A stretch of DNA of 44,532 nt from Listeria fleischmannii subsp. fleischmannii LU2006-1 (GCF_000344175.1 NZ_ALWW01000022.1:1-44532), one strand, 5' to 3'. Counted from the stretch's first letter, positions 18,770-27,769 are shown. Numbers and translations are program-made. The notes: generated by a model not told the origin, from the sequence alone.

Positions 18770-18808
18770 AAATAAAGAGAATCCAAGCAATTGGATTCTC
18801 TTTATTTT
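18770..18808. terminator. Second copy of the repeated hairpin: complete bidirectional terminator
   Basis: The 32-bp hairpin identical to 18570-18601 is here followed by a complementary extension (AAAATAAAGAGAATCC / GGATTCTCTTTATTTT). It can end transcription of the minus-strand zinc lipoprotein gene and of plus-strand transcripts. Confidence 0.88.
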
Positions 18809-18813
18809 AATAG

Positions 18814-19773
18814 TTAATAATTTAAAGCTTGTTTCAAGGCATCTAAATTGTCATTCATAATCGAAATATAGTCGCGATTTTCTTTTTCATCTTTTGGCAT
18901 TAATGTTTCTAAATTGTGTAGTCGTAGCGCTTTAGTATCCGTTTCTTGTTGAATGACATCAGCAATTTTAGAATTAGTGTTTTGTTCAAGCATGATATAA
19001 GGAATATTTTCTTGTTTTATCGTATTCACGATACTTTGTAATTTCTTTTGTGAAGGCTCATCGCTCGTTGATACACCTGCAATTGGAATTTGATGTAACC
19101 CGTATGCGGTTTCCCAATAAGTGTAAGCGGCATGTGCTGTAACAAAGTCTTTATGTTTGGCGGTCTCTGCCATTTTTTGATACTCTTCATCAAGCGTTTT
19201 TAGTTTAGCCACAGTAGTTTCATAATTTTTCTCAAAAGTGGCTTTTTGCTCCGGACTTTCTTTTATAAGTCTATCTTTCACCGTTTTGGCCATCTCTTCC
19301 ATATAAACAGGGTAGAGCCATACGTGAGGATTATAGTCGCTGTGCTCTTCGTGTTCTTCACCTGAGTCACTATGTTCTTCCTCTTCTTCATTAGATGCTG
19401 CATCTGGATCTTTTGGTAAATCAAGATTTTCAGCAAGAGGAACAAATGTTACATTTTCTCCTTTGAGAGTGGTTTTTGCTTTATCCACAAAACTCTCTAA
19501 ATTTAAACCAACGTAAAAGAGGAGGTCACTATCCGCAATTTTCATCATATCTTTTTGTGTCGGCTCAAAGCTGTGGGCATCTGAACCAGCCGGATAAACA
19601 CTTGTTACATCGACTTTGTCTCCGCCAATTTCTTCTGCTAAATAAGTAAGAGGATATACTGTTGTATACACCTTTAGTTTGTCATTATCTTGTGAGGCAT
19701 TGCTGCTTCCGCAAGCGGTAAGTATAAGTAATAGAGCTAAAACGGGAGTTATAATAAACCACTTTTTCAACAT
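18814..19773 (-). CDS. Zinc-binding lipoprotein of the ZnuA family
   Basis: This is a substrate-binding lipoprotein (319 residues) for zinc (possibly manganese) uptake. It has an N-terminal signal with lipobox LTAC (C21). The ZnuA pattern is visible: H67 (AHSFEP), an acidic/histidine-rich loop at 129-148 typical of zinc rather than manganese binders, H150 in NPHVWL and H in VTAHAAY. No ABC ATPase or permease gene is adjacent, so it must work with a transporter encoded elsewhere. A ribosome binding site (AAAGGAGTG) precedes the ATG, and Zur-box-like palindromes lie upstream. Confidence 0.93.
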   Translation of the reverse strand: MLKKWFIITPVLALLLILTACGSSNASQDNDKLKVYTTVYPLTYLAEEIGGDKVDVTSVYPAGSDAHSFEPTQKDMMKIADSDLLFYVGLNLESFVDKAKTTLKGENVTFVPLAENLDLPKDPDAASNEEEEEHSDSGEEHEEHSDYNPHVWLYPVYMEEMAKTVKDRLIKESPEQKATFEKNYETTVAKLKTLDEEYQKMAETAKHKDFVTAHAAYTYWETAYGLHQIPIAGVSTSDEPSQKKLQSIVNTIKQENIPYIMLEQNTNSKIADVIQQETDTKALRLHNLETLMPKDEKENRDYISIMNDNLDALKQALNY

Positions 19774-19789
19774 ATTTTCACTCCTTTTT

Positions 19790-19810
19790 AAATCAAAATC
19801 ATTCCGATTT
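19790..19810. promoter_or_regulatory. Weaker Zur-box-like site
   Basis: It keeps AAATC at the left end and GATTT at the right end, with ATT in the middle, matching most positions of the Bacillus Zur consensus. It lies 17 nt from the lipoprotein start, partly in the 5' untranslated region. Confidence 0.45.
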
Positions 19811-19824
19811 AAATCCCGAAAATT

Positions 19825-19845
19825 AAATCGTATTGATTACGATTT
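19825..19845. promoter_or_regulatory. Zur box upstream of the zinc lipoprotein gene
   Basis: The palindrome AAATCGTA-N5-TACGATTT closely matches the Bacillus Zur operator (TCGTAATNATTACGA core). It lies 52 nt upstream of the ATG, as expected for zinc-dependent repression. Confidence 0.82.
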
Positions 19846-19899
19846 GAGGGACGTTATTGATATTACACGATTCAATATAAAAAAGCAAGTCTTTTATTA

Positions 19900-19930
19900 A
19901 AAAAACTGCTAATCGGATCAGCAGTTTTTC
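19900..19930. terminator. Terminator downstream of yidD (minus strand)
   Basis: AAAAACTGCT / AGCAGTTTTT stem around AATCGGATC, with A and T runs on both sides. Confidence 0.85.
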
Positions 19931-19961
19931 GTTTTGTATAAAAAAATCATTTTGTGCTATA

Positions 19962-20213
19962 TTAATGATGATGGTGATGCGAGCATTCAGATTCCTTTTT
20001 TGGAGGAACTAAATCCACACCGCCTTTATGGAATGGGTGACATTTTAAAATACGCCTAATGGCTAGATAACTTCCTTTTATAGCTCCGTGCGTTTCAATC
20101 GCTTCCATCCCGTACTGGGAACAGGTGGGATAAAACCGGCAGGAGGCTGGCGTTAAGGGAGAAATCACTTTACGGTAAAAGCGAATTCCGCCAAGTAAAA
20201 ATCTTTTTAACAT
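19962..20213 (-). CDS. yidD: YidD-type membrane protein insertion efficiency factor
   Basis: This small (83 residues) membrane-associated protein helps YidC/SpoIIIJ-dependent insertion of membrane proteins. The family's cysteine-rich core is present: [15 protein letters not shown], then [13 protein letters not shown]. The C-terminus ends ECSHHHHH, a five-histidine tail that could bind metal. Ribosome binding site GAAGGTG before the ATG. It is followed by its own terminator. Confidence 0.93.
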   Translation of the reverse strand: MLKRFLLGGIRFYRKVISPLTPASCRFYPTCSQYGMEAIETHGAIKGSYLAIRRILKCHPFHKGGVDLVPPKKESECSHHHHH

Positions 20214-20281
20214 GTTTTCACCTTCTATTTCATGCTAATTCTAGCTTACCATATTTTTTCAAAAAAGAAAGGGTGTAGCTC

Positions 20282-20810
20282 ATGTTTTCTTATCGTGACG
20301 ATGTAGGATCAAAAGTATCGATTTATTTTACGAAGCAGGAAAAAGAGTGTGATGACTGTTTGATTATCCCGCTTTACGAAGAAAAATGGTTGTTTACAAA
20401 CCATAAAGTTCGAGGCATTGAATTTCCAGGAGGCAAGGGGGAGGGAAATGAAACAACCATCCAAGCAGCCATACGGGAATTAATGGAAGAAACTGGGGCA
20501 TATGCGGACACTTTTCATTTTATCGCGGATTATGTGGTAGAATCAGCGGATAGAACATTTACGAAACGCGTTTTTTTTTGCCCGGATAAAAGGATTTCAG
20601 CAACAAAATGATTATTTAGAAACAAACGGACCTGTTCTAATGAAAGGTGAATTGGCAGAACTTGTTCAGCAACCGGAATTTAGCTTTTTTATGCGAGATA
20701 GTGGTATGCAAGAAATTTTAAAAAAATTTGAAAGAGAAACTAGCCAAAGAAAATACTTTTCTGCTATGATAAAGAAGAAATGGAGGGATTCTGATGGGGA
20801 TGCCGGTTGA
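20282..20810 (+). CDS. NUDIX hydrolase (YtkD-like), split by a +1 frameshift
   Basis: The NUDIX box is intact: GGKGEGNETTIQAAIRELMEETGA (residues about 58-81; G-x5-E-x7-REL-x-EE pattern). The frame breaks at T9 (20571-20579). With 8 T the protein continues VFFARIKGFQ and runs to a stop at 20808-20810, about 175 residues. The position beside yidD and metK is where I recall ytkD in Bacillus/Listeria; B. subtilis YtkD hydrolyses nucleoside triphosphates and has been linked to RNA pyrophosphohydrolase activity. Its 3' end overlaps the next gene. The frameshift looks like a homopolymer error. Confidence 0.85.
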
Positions 20811-21037
20811 AGTAAATACTATGGTCGTAACAAAAGGACTTGAAAAAAGAATTACAGATAAATTTTTTTGAACTAAAAAAAGAAGGATATCGCATTTACC
20901 CAATTGATGTACCAATTGAGCTTCGCAAAACAAAAGACGGGGAAGTAAACGGTCTAGTCATTCCAAGGAAATTAATTTGGGAAGAAAATACAACCATCAT
21001 TACATATGAACTAATTTCCTTAAATTCAAGCAACTAA
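20794..21037 (+). CDS. DUF2584-family protein, split by a +1 frameshift
   Basis: The start MGMPVEVNTMVVTKG and the end TTIITYELISLNSSN match my recollection of the short Bacillaceae family DUF2584; no function is known. The frame breaks at T7 (20863-20869). With 6 T it reads KFFELKKEGYRIYPIDVPIE and continues to the stop at 21037, about 80 residues. The ATG lies 6 nt after GGAGG and overlaps the NUDIX gene by 17 nt. Confidence 0.75.
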
Positions 21038-21077
21038 AAAAACAGGTCGCATTTATTTCGTCGCGACCTGTTTTTTC
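21037..21077. terminator. Terminator between DUF2584 and the convergent membrane-protein gene
   Basis: AAAACAGGTCGC / GCGACCTGTTTT stem with a 12-nt loop and A/T tails on both sides, suited to both convergent genes. Confidence 0.93.
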
Positions 21078-21080
21078 TTC

Positions 21081-21365
21081 TTATTTTTTTTGTGTGGCTG
21101 TAGATTTTCTTTTTGTAAAGGAAGCTAAACTAATAATGAGTGCCACAACATATTCTAGGAAACTAGCGATAAATAAGGCAATCGCAATTTCAGTTTGTTT
21201 AATCCCACCACCGTAAAAGCTAATGAAAAAGATGATTCCACTAGCAACTAATCCTACTGTAGCAAGAAAATACTTGAACCAACGCCATTTTACAATAAAT
21301 TCAAATAAAAGCAGAGCTGCAATAAAGCCCGCAAAAATAATCAAAGTTAACGGAATTAATGTCAT
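21081..21365 (-). CDS. Small integral membrane protein of unknown function
   Basis: This 94-residue protein has three to four hydrophobic helices (about 4-24, 30-52, 61-84) and a basic C-terminal tail (FTKRKSTATQKK). I do not recognise the family. The ribosome binding site AAGGAG lies 8 nt upstream of the ATG. It stands alone on the minus strand with its own terminator. Confidence 0.75.
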   Translation of the reverse strand: MTLIPLTLIIFAGFIAALLLFEFIVKWRWFKYFLATVGLVASGIIFFISFYGGGIKQTEIAIALFIASFLEYVVALIISLASFTKRKSTATQKK

Positions 21366-21491
21366 ATTTTTTTCTCCTTATGATTTCCATCTCGTATAAA
21401 CTGGAAATCTCTTCCTAATTTTAACCATTCTATCATACCACAGGTTTAAAAATATGATAAGAGGAAAGAAAAAGAAGAGGAGGTTTTTCTA

Positions 21492-21857
21492 ATGAAGGAA
21501 ATCGTTTTTTATGATGAACAATGCGCATTTTGTATAGAAGTTAAGCAGCTGATGATGAAATTTGATAAGAAAGAAAAGTTAAATTTTCAACCTCTTCAAA
21601 GTTATCAAGGAGCTTATTTTTCAACAAAAGATTTGTCACGCGAGCTGCATGTTGTAAGCGAAAGCGGTCGTATTTACCGAGGGTTCTATGCGGTTAGGCA
21701 AATACTTTCGCACCTCACTTTTTGGAAATGGGTAACGCCGCTCTTCTATCTACCTGGTATACCGTTTCTTGGGCGAAAAATCTATCGTTTGGTTGCCAAA
21801 CACCGAGGTAAAATAATGCGTTATTTGAAAAAATATTGGCCGTTTGTGCTATACTAA
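21492..21857 (+). CDS. DCC-family thiol-disulfide oxidoreductase-like protein (DUF393)
   Basis: A 121-residue protein starting MKEIVFYDEQCAFCIEVKQLM, with the D-x-x-C-x-x-C motif (D8, C11, C14) that names the DCC family, and the later FLGRKIYRLVAKHR segment. Members have a thioredoxin-like fold with a CxxC pair; the physiological partner is unknown. Start chosen by AGGAGG 8 nt upstream. Confidence 0.88.
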   Translation: MKEIVFYDEQCAFCIEVKQLMMKFDKKEKLNFQPLQSYQGAYFSTKDLSRELHVVSESGRIYRGFYAVRQILSHLTFWKWVTPLFYLPGIPFLGRKIYRLVAKHRGKIMRYLKKYWPFVLY

Positions 21858-21893
21858 AAAACATGTTTTTAAAAAAAGGGAAGTGTTGGAAAT

Positions 21894-22187
21894 TTGAAAA
21901 TTTCTTTTAATCTTGCATTCAGAATTATTGAAAATATTTACAAAACGGAATCCAACCTCCTTGAACTTGTGAATGACCGGTCGAAATTTGGGAGGAAAAA
22001 TTTACCGAATAAAACGGATTTTTTATGGACCATTTATCAACTTGAAGAAGCCGGTTATGTTTTTCGCTACAACAGCAACCACGGCATCCGTTATGGACGA
22101 ACAGAAAAAGGCGATTTTATATATGAAAAATATAAGGATCTGCCGGTCAGTAAATGGCCTGAATTTTTTATAGATGATGAAGCGTAA
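21894..22187 (+). CDS. Hypothetical protein, 97 residues
   Basis: It starts at TTG (21894) after AAAAGGGAAG. The composition is mixed, with no signal or membrane segment. The pattern helix - LPNKTDFLWTIYQLEEAGYVFRYNSNHGIRYGRTEKGDFIYE suggests a small winged-helix or similar fold. Function unknown. The next promoter, for metK, begins 7 nt after its stop codon. Confidence 0.65.
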   Translation: MKISFNLAFRIIENIYKTESNLLELVNDRSKFGRKNLPNKTDFLWTIYQLEEAGYVFRYNSNHGIRYGRTEKGDFIYEKYKDLPVSKWPEFFIDDEA

Positions 22188-22194
22188 ATTAGGG

Positions 22195-22223
22195 TTGCAA
22201 CAGCATGTGACGTATGTTATTCT
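22195..22223 (+). promoter_or_regulatory. Sigma-A promoter of metK
   Basis: TTGCAA (22195-22200), a 17-nt spacer and TATTCT (22218-22223). It ends about 18 nt before the SAM riboswitch. Confidence 0.72.
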
Positions 22224-22239
22224 AAACAAGAACGAAATC

Positions 22240-22347
22240 AACTCTTATCCAGAGCGGTAGAGGGACTGGCCCTTTGAAGCCCAGCAACCTACACTTTTTG
22301 TTGTAAGGTGCTAACCTGAGCAGGAGAAATCCTGACCGATGAGAGCG
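22240..22347 (+). promoter_or_regulatory. SAM-I riboswitch (S-box), metK
   Basis: The same S-box core as before metE: CTCTTATC-CAGAGCGGTAGAGGGA, CTGGCCCTTTGAAGCCC, GCAACC, GGTGCTAACCTG, closing GATGAGAG. It is followed by a terminator at 22363-22407. High SAM would stop metK transcription. Confidence 0.96.
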
Positions 22348-22362
22348 AAGGTACGAACTTTC

Positions 22363-22408
22363 AAGCCTTTTCTCTATGCCTGTCTATGTAGAGAATAGGG
22401 CTTTTTTT
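22363..22408 (+). terminator. Riboswitch-controlled terminator before metK
   Basis: AAGCC..TTCTCTA / TAGAGAATAGGGCTT stem followed by TTTTTTT. Confidence 0.88.
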
Positions 22409-22452
22409 CTTGCCATACGCGGATGGAAGAGATTAAAAGGAGGAAATATCGA

Positions 22453-23664
22453 ATGACTGAAAATCGTCATTTATTCACATCAGAATCTGTTTCTGATGGA
22501 CATCCAGATAAAATAGCAGACCAAATATCCGATGCGATTTTAGATGCTATTATTACGAAAGATCCAGATGCACGTGTCGCTTGTGAAACGACTGTGACAA
22601 CTGGACTTGTTCTTGTAGCAGGTGAAATTACAACATCTGTTTATGTGGACATTCCAAAAATTGTCAGGCAAACCATTAAAGAAATTGGCTATACACGAGC
22701 TAAATATGGTTTTGATGCAGAAACCTGTGCCGTTTTAACTGCTATTGATGAACAATCACCTGATATCGCACAAGGTGTGGATGAATCCCTCGAGTCACGT
22801 AATGGTGAAAAAGAAGCGGATCTACTCGCAACTGGTGCTGGCGATCAAGGGTTAATGTTCGGATTTGCAACAGATGAAACAGAGGATTTAATGCCCTTAC
22901 CGATTCATTTAGCGCATGGTCTATCGCGAAAAATTGCTGAATTAAGAAAAACAAAAGTGCTTGATTATTTGCGCCCTGATGCCAAAACACAAGTGACTGT
23001 GGAATATGATGAGAACAATCAACCTGTACGAATTGATACGATTGTTATTTCCACTCAACATCATCCGGAAATCTCAAATGAAACGATACATGAGGATATG
23101 CTTGAAAAAGTGATTCATGCTGTTATTGATGAGAAATTACTAGACGAACAAACCAAATATTTCATTAACCCAACAGGTCGTTTTGTAATTGGTGGCCCGC
23201 AAGGTGATGCGGGGCTGACTGGTCGAAAAATCATTGTAGACACATACGGCGGTTATGCAAGACACGGCGGAGGTGCTTTTTCTGGAAAAGATCCGACCAA
23301 AGTAGATCGTTCTGGCGCATATGCTGCTCGCTATGTGGCGAAAAATATTGTAGCAGCTGGTTTGGCTAAAAAAGTAGAAGTACAGCTAGCCTATGCAATT
23401 GGTGTCGCGCACCCTGTTTCTATTTCCATTGAAACATATGGAACGAGCGATTATTCTGAAAAAGATCTTATTGCCGCTGTACGCGCTCATTTTGATTTGC
23501 GTCCTGCAGGAATTATAAAGATGCTTGATTTACAGCGCCCTATTTATCGTCAAACAGCAGCATTTGGTCACTTTGGACGCTCTGATTTACAATTACCATG
23601 GGAAGAGACGAATAAAGCTTCTGACTTAAAGGCTTTTTTAAAACAAACTGTAAGTAAATCCTAA
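22453..23664 (+). CDS. metK: S-adenosylmethionine synthetase MetK
   Basis: MetK makes SAM from methionine and ATP. From the ATG at 22453 ([13 protein letters not shown]) the protein has 403 residues, normal for the family. It shows [26 protein letters not shown] and the P-loop-like [19 protein letters not shown]. An in-frame ATG at 22423 lies before the AAAGGAGG ribosome binding site and is rejected. SAM feeds back on this gene and on metE through two separate S-boxes in this window. Confidence 0.98.
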   Translation: MTENRHLFTSESVSDGHPDKIADQISDAILDAIITKDPDARVACETTVTTGLVLVAGEITTSVYVDIPKIVRQTIKEIGYTRAKYGFDAETCAVLTAIDEQSPDIAQGVDESLESRNGEKEADLLATGAGDQGLMFGFATDETEDLMPLPIHLAHGLSRKIAELRKTKVLDYLRPDAKTQVTVEYDENNQPVRIDTIVISTQHHPEISNETIHEDMLEKVIHAVIDEKLLDEQTKYFINPTGRFVIGGPQGDAGLTGRKIIVDTYGGYARHGGGAFSGKDPTKVDRSGAYAARYVAKNIVAAGLAKKVEVQLAYAIGVAHPVSISIETYGTSDYSEKDLIAAVRAHFDLRPAGIIKMLDLQRPIYRQTAAFGHFGRSDLQLPWEETNKASDLKAFLKQTVSKS

Positions 23665-23668
23665 ATAG

Positions 23669-23705
23669 TTGAAAACGCTGCTTTATGCGAGCAGCGTTTT
23701 TTTCT
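23669..23705 (+). terminator. Terminator of metK
   Basis: AAAACGCTGC / GCAGCGTTTT stem with a short loop, followed by a run of T. Confidence 0.92.
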
Positions 23706-23735
23706 GAATCAAACTGTGCAAACTATCGCGCTTTA

Positions 23736-23744
23736 TGATATGAT
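23736..23744 (+). promoter_or_regulatory. Probable extended -10 promoter of asnB
   Basis: TGATATGAT forms an extended -10 (TATGAT at 23739-23744) 57 nt before the asnB start. The -35 region is poor. Confidence 0.45.
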
Positions 23745-23800
23745 AGACGTTGTGTAAATGAGAAATCAAATGAAATTTTAAAATAGAGGAGAATGTCAGA

Positions 23801-25668
23801 ATGTGTGGATTTGTAGGATGCGTTCATGACCGCATTGCTGAAATTACTGGTGAAGAAAAACAAACGTTTAAAGAAATGAATGATATGATTACTCATCGTG
23901 GTCCTGATGACGAAGGATACTATACAGATGATCATGTCCAATTTGGATTTAGACGTTTAAGTATTATTGATGTAGAAAACGGGCACCAACCATTAACTTA
24001 TGAAAATGAACGTTATTGGATTATTTTTAACGGAGAAGTTTATAATTATGTAGAACTTCGCGCCTCCCTTAAAGCAGATGGGCTTACGTTTGAAACTGAG
24101 AGTGATACAGAAGTTATTATTGCTACATATGCGAAATACAAGGAAAAAACAGCCGAAAAATTACGCGGTATGTTTGGTTTTGTTATTTGGGATAAAGTCG
24201 AAAATACGGTTTACGGCGCTCGCGACCCATTTGGGATAAAACCTTTCTTTTATGCAGAAGAAAATGGCAAGCTCTACATGGGCTCTGAAAAAAAATCAAT
24301 ATTGCATGCCTTAAAAAAACAAAAAAATTAGACGAAGTATCTCTACAAAATTATATGACTTATCAATTTGTTCCAGAACCCGATACGCTCACAGCTGAAG
24401 TGAAAAGACTACTTCCGGGCCATTATTTTACTAAAAAAATCGGTGGCGAAATGGTGTTTACGCAATATTTCAAACCTGAATTTGCGGCGGTTTCTAAATC
24501 TGAGGATACGTTTATAAAAGAAATCCGTGATGTCATGTATGATTCCGTTAAAATGCACATGCGTTCTGATGTTCCAGTCGGATCATTTCTTTCTGGCGGT
24601 ATCGATTCCTCCATTATTGCGGCTATCGCAAAAGAATACCACCCAGCGATTAAAACATTTTCTGTTGGTTTTGAACGCGACGGATTTAGTGAAATTGATG
24701 TGGCCAAAGAAACTGCGGATAAACTTGGCGTAGAAAATATTAGCTATGTCATTACACCACAAGAATATATGGAAGAATTACCTAAAATAGTGTGGCATAT
24801 GGATGATCCGCTTGCTGATCCTGCTGCGATTCCACTTTATTTCTTATCACGTGAAGCGCGCAAACAAGTTACGGTTGCACTTTCAGGAGAAGGCGCGGAC
24901 GAACTTTTTGGCGGGTATAATATTTATAACGAGCCTAATTCGCTTTCTATGTTTAACAAAATGCCACAGATTTTTAAATCACTGCTCGGTAATGTAGCAA
25001 AAGTGATGCCAGAAGGAATGCGCGGTAAAAGCTTTTTAGAACGCGGAACTACCCCGATGGAAGAACGTTATATCGGGAATGCCAAAATGTTTACAGAAGC
25101 AGAAAAACGCATTTTACTGCCTGGATATATAGAAGGGCACGATTATACCAATATCACCAAACCGTTTTACGACGAAACAAAAAATTATGGACCAGTCGAA
25201 AGAATGCAATACATTGATATGCATACATGGCTACGCGGCGATATTTTACTAAAAGCTGACCGCATGACAATGGCCAATTCACTGGAAGTGCGAGTTCCTT
25301 TCTTGGATAAAGAAGTGTTTAACGTTGCGAAACAAATTCCCGCATCGCTTAAAACGACAAACGGAACAACCAAATACGTTTTACGTAAAGCGGCAGAAAC
25401 TTTTGTTCCCGAGCACGTATTAAATCGTCGTAAATTAGGGTTCCCTGTTCCCATTCGCCACTGGTTAAAAGACGAAATGAACGAGTGGGTTAAAAAGATT
25501 ATCCATGAATCTGAAACGGACCATTTAATTAATAAACAATATGTTTTACAATTACTGGATGACCATTCAGCTGGTAAACATGACTACAGCCGGAAAATTT
25601 GGACCGTTGTCATCTTTATGATTTGGTATTCTATCTATATTGAAGAAAAATATAATTTTACAAAATAA
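23801..25668 (+). CDS. asnB: Asparagine synthetase (glutamine-hydrolysing) AsnB, split by a -1 frameshift
   Basis: AsnB makes asparagine from aspartate, ATP and glutamine. The N-terminal glutaminase starts with the nucleophile C2 (MCGFVGCVHD) and has THRGPDDEG and FNGEVYNYVELR. The synthetase half has the PP-loop SGGIDSSIIAAIA, GEGADELFGGY and ADRMTMANSLEVRVPFLD. The frame breaks in A7 at 24321-24327. One more A gives KKQKKLDEVSLQNYM and joins the two parts into about 622 residues. Both halves keep all motifs, so a sequencing error is likely. Start follows AGGAG. Confidence 0.92.
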
Positions 25669-25669
25669 G

Positions 25670-25733
25670 AAGAGCGTGTGGAAATTCATTCCTGTTTAAT
25701 GCAGAAATAATTTCCATACCCTCTTTTTTTTTA
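25670..25733 (+). terminator. Terminator of asnB
   Basis: A long stem, AAGAG-GTGTGGAAATT with AATTTCCATAC-CTCTT, around a 20-nt loop, ending in TTTTTTTTT. Confidence 0.85.
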
Positions 25734-25832
25734 TTTTTTTTAACCAAATTTCTGTTTTCTAAAATAATCAAAATGACTATTTTATTTTGAGATTCTGGGT
25801 ATATATAAGTTATGGAAGAAAGGAGGTTATAG

Positions 25833-26819
25833 ATGATAGGTTGTAGTAGTTTTACACTTGAAACAGAGGATAAAAATCATTTTTTATCAAGAACGATGGA
25901 TTTTTCATTATATACGGATAGTGGGGTAGTCATTATTCCAAGAAATTATGATATGGAAATTCGTAATGATAAAGTCCAAAAAACGAAATTAGCATTTTTA
26001 GGTATGGCGGCATATGAACTTAAAACACCCATTTTTTATGATGGTTTAAACGAAAGTGGTGTCGCAGGAGCAACTTTATACTATCCAGGATTTGCCACTT
26101 ATACAAATAATCCGTCAAAAGAGGCTATAAATCCGCTTCATGTGGTCAGTTATGTATTAGCAAATGCAAACTCAGTAGATGAAGTGATTGAGCTAATTAA
26201 CGGTATGGATATTTTAAACGAAGCTAATCCCATTTTAAATGTTGTCCCACCGTTACATTATATTTTTTCCGATAAAACGGGAAGAAAGATTATTGTAGAA
26301 CCAGATTCGGATGGGATAAAAATTTATGAAGATAATGTCGGCGTTTTAACGAATAGTCCAAGTTACGCTTGGCATGAGCAAAATTTACGAAATTATATTA
26401 GTGTAAATCCAAGACAAAATACACCCATTCAAACAGCTGAAAAAACTTTTAGTGCATTTGGGCAAGGAAGTGGCACATTCGGGCTTCCAGGCGATTACAC
26501 ACCACCTGCACGTTTTGTACGCACAGCTTATATGAAATTTTATGCAGAACAACCAAAAGATGAACTAGACGGCGTCACACAAATTTTCCATATGCTAGCG
26601 CCAGTCGAAGTTCCGCGGGGAGCCGTTGTACATCAAAATGGACATTTTGATTACTCGATGTATATGGCCTCGATGTGTATGACCAGCATGAATTACTATT
26701 TTACAGAATACAACAATCGGCGGATTAAAAAAATTTCTTTAGAACATGCTGACAAAGAAAAAACAACAATAACAGTATATCCGCTTACAATGAAGCAAGA
26801 TATCGATGTACTAAATTAG
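25833..26819 (+). CDS. Choloylglycine hydrolase family protein, penicillin V acylase type
   Basis: This 328-residue N-terminal-nucleophile hydrolase cleaves amides such as penicillin V, conjugated bile salts or acyl-homoserine lactones, depending on subgroup. The start is MIGCSS, so the nucleophile C4 needs a three-residue pre-peptide to be removed. This matches the Lysinibacillus penicillin V acylase start MLGCSS as I recall it and differs from most bile salt hydrolases (MC). Other active-site residues are R20, D23, N174 (VLTNSP) and R227 (PPARFVR). No secretion signal. Strong site GAAAGGAGG before the ATG. It forms an operon with the esterase 11 nt downstream. Confidence 0.9.
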   Translation: MIGCSSFTLETEDKNHFLSRTMDFSLYTDSGVVIIPRNYDMEIRNDKVQKTKLAFLGMAAYELKTPIFYDGLNESGVAGATLYYPGFATYTNNPSKEAINPLHVVSYVLANANSVDEVIELINGMDILNEANPILNVVPPLHYIFSDKTGRKIIVEPDSDGIKIYEDNVGVLTNSPSYAWHEQNLRNYISVNPRQNTPIQTAEKTFSAFGQGSGTFGLPGDYTPPARFVRTAYMKFYAEQPKDELDGVTQIFHMLAPVEVPRGAVVHQNGHFDYSMYMASMCMTSMNYYFTEYNNRRIKKISLEHADKEKTTITVYPLTMKQDIDVLN

Positions 26820-26830
26820 GAGGATGGACG

Positions 26831-27769
26831 ATGAAAAGAATTTCATTAGAAAAAGAAGCATTACAATTTAGCGAGGACAATTCAAAACCACCATTTTTAT
26901 TTGAGATGGCACCTGAAAAAGGACGTCAAATTGTCGAAGAACTTCAATCAAGCGAGGTTTTTAAATATCCTGTACAAAAAGAAATCGAAACATGGGATAC
27001 TGGCGAATGGGGCAAAATTAACGTCCATATTATTAAACCTGAAAAAATTAACGCGACTTTACCCGTTATTTTATATATTCACGGCGCTGGTTGGGTATTT
27101 GGAAGTGAACACACGCATGATAAACTAATTCGTGAGCTTGCTGTTCGTACGAATTCTGTTGTTATTGCACCTGAATATTCTTTATCCCCAGAAGCAAAAT
27201 ATCCAACTGCCATTGAACAAAATTATGAGGTTTTAAAACAGCTAGAAAGTGTTTCTAAAAAACACCAATTTGATCCAACTAACATTTCGGTTGCTGGTGA
27301 TAGCGTTGGTGGGAACATGGCAACGGTAATGACGATTATGGCGAAGAAACGTCAAGGACCAAAAATTCAAAAACAATTATTGTTCTATCCTGTAACGAAT
27401 GCTAGTTTTGATACAGGTTCATATAATGAGTTTGCGGAAGGCTATTACTTATATAAAGAAGGGATGAAGTGGTTCTGGGATCAATATACGACCGATCCGA
27501 ATGAACGTAAAGAAATTACCGCATCCCCTTTACTTGCAACAAAAGAGGATTTAACGGGGCTTCCTAAAGCATTAATTTTAAACGGGGAAGCAGATGTTCT
27601 TCGCGATGAAGGGGAGGAATATGCGAGACATCTTCGTGCAGCTGGCGTTGATGTAACAGCTATTCGTTTCCAAGGCATGATTCATGATTTCGTGATGTTA
27701 AATGTACTCGATCAAACTAAAGCTTGCCGTGCTGCAATGGATATTGCTATTGCATGGATGAATAAATAA
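26831..27769 (+). CDS. Alpha/beta hydrolase, acetyl-esterase (HSL) type
   Basis: A 312-residue cytosolic carboxylesterase with the hormone-sensitive-lipase oxyanion motif HGAGW (canonical HGGG form), the nucleophile GDSVGGNMA (Ser about 157), the acid region LNGEADVLRDEG and catalytic His in GMIHDFVML. It is 11 nt after the acylase gene with AGGAGG between, so it is cotranscribed; the pair may deacylate a shared kind of substrate, but that is inference. Confidence 0.9.
   Translation: MKRISLEKEALQFSEDNSKPPFLFEMAPEKGRQIVEELQSSEVFKYPVQKEIETWDTGEWGKINVHIIKPEKINATLPVILYIHGAGWVFGSEHTHDKLIRELAVRTNSVVIAPEYSLSPEAKYPTAIEQNYEVLKQLESVSKKHQFDPTNISVAGDSVGGNMATVMTIMAKKRQGPKIQKQLLFYPVTNASFDTGSYNEFAEGYYLYKEGMKWFWDQYTTDPNERKEITASPLLATKEDLTGLPKALILNGEADVLRDEGEEYARHLRAAGVDVTAIRFQGMIHDFVMLNVLDQTKACRAAMDIAIAWMNK

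Noticed and set aside
18570-18801. Reading the 32-bp repeats as a transposon target-site duplication
   Set aside because: Much too long for a usual target duplication and itself a hairpin terminator; recombination or duplication of a terminator is a better first guess.
18570-18801. CRISPR array
   Set aside because: Only two repeat copies with one 168-bp spacer that is itself palindromic, and no cas genes in the window.
22423-22452. Earlier in-frame ATG for MetK
   Set aside because: It lies before the ribosome binding site AAAGGAGG, and the family N-terminus begins at 22453.
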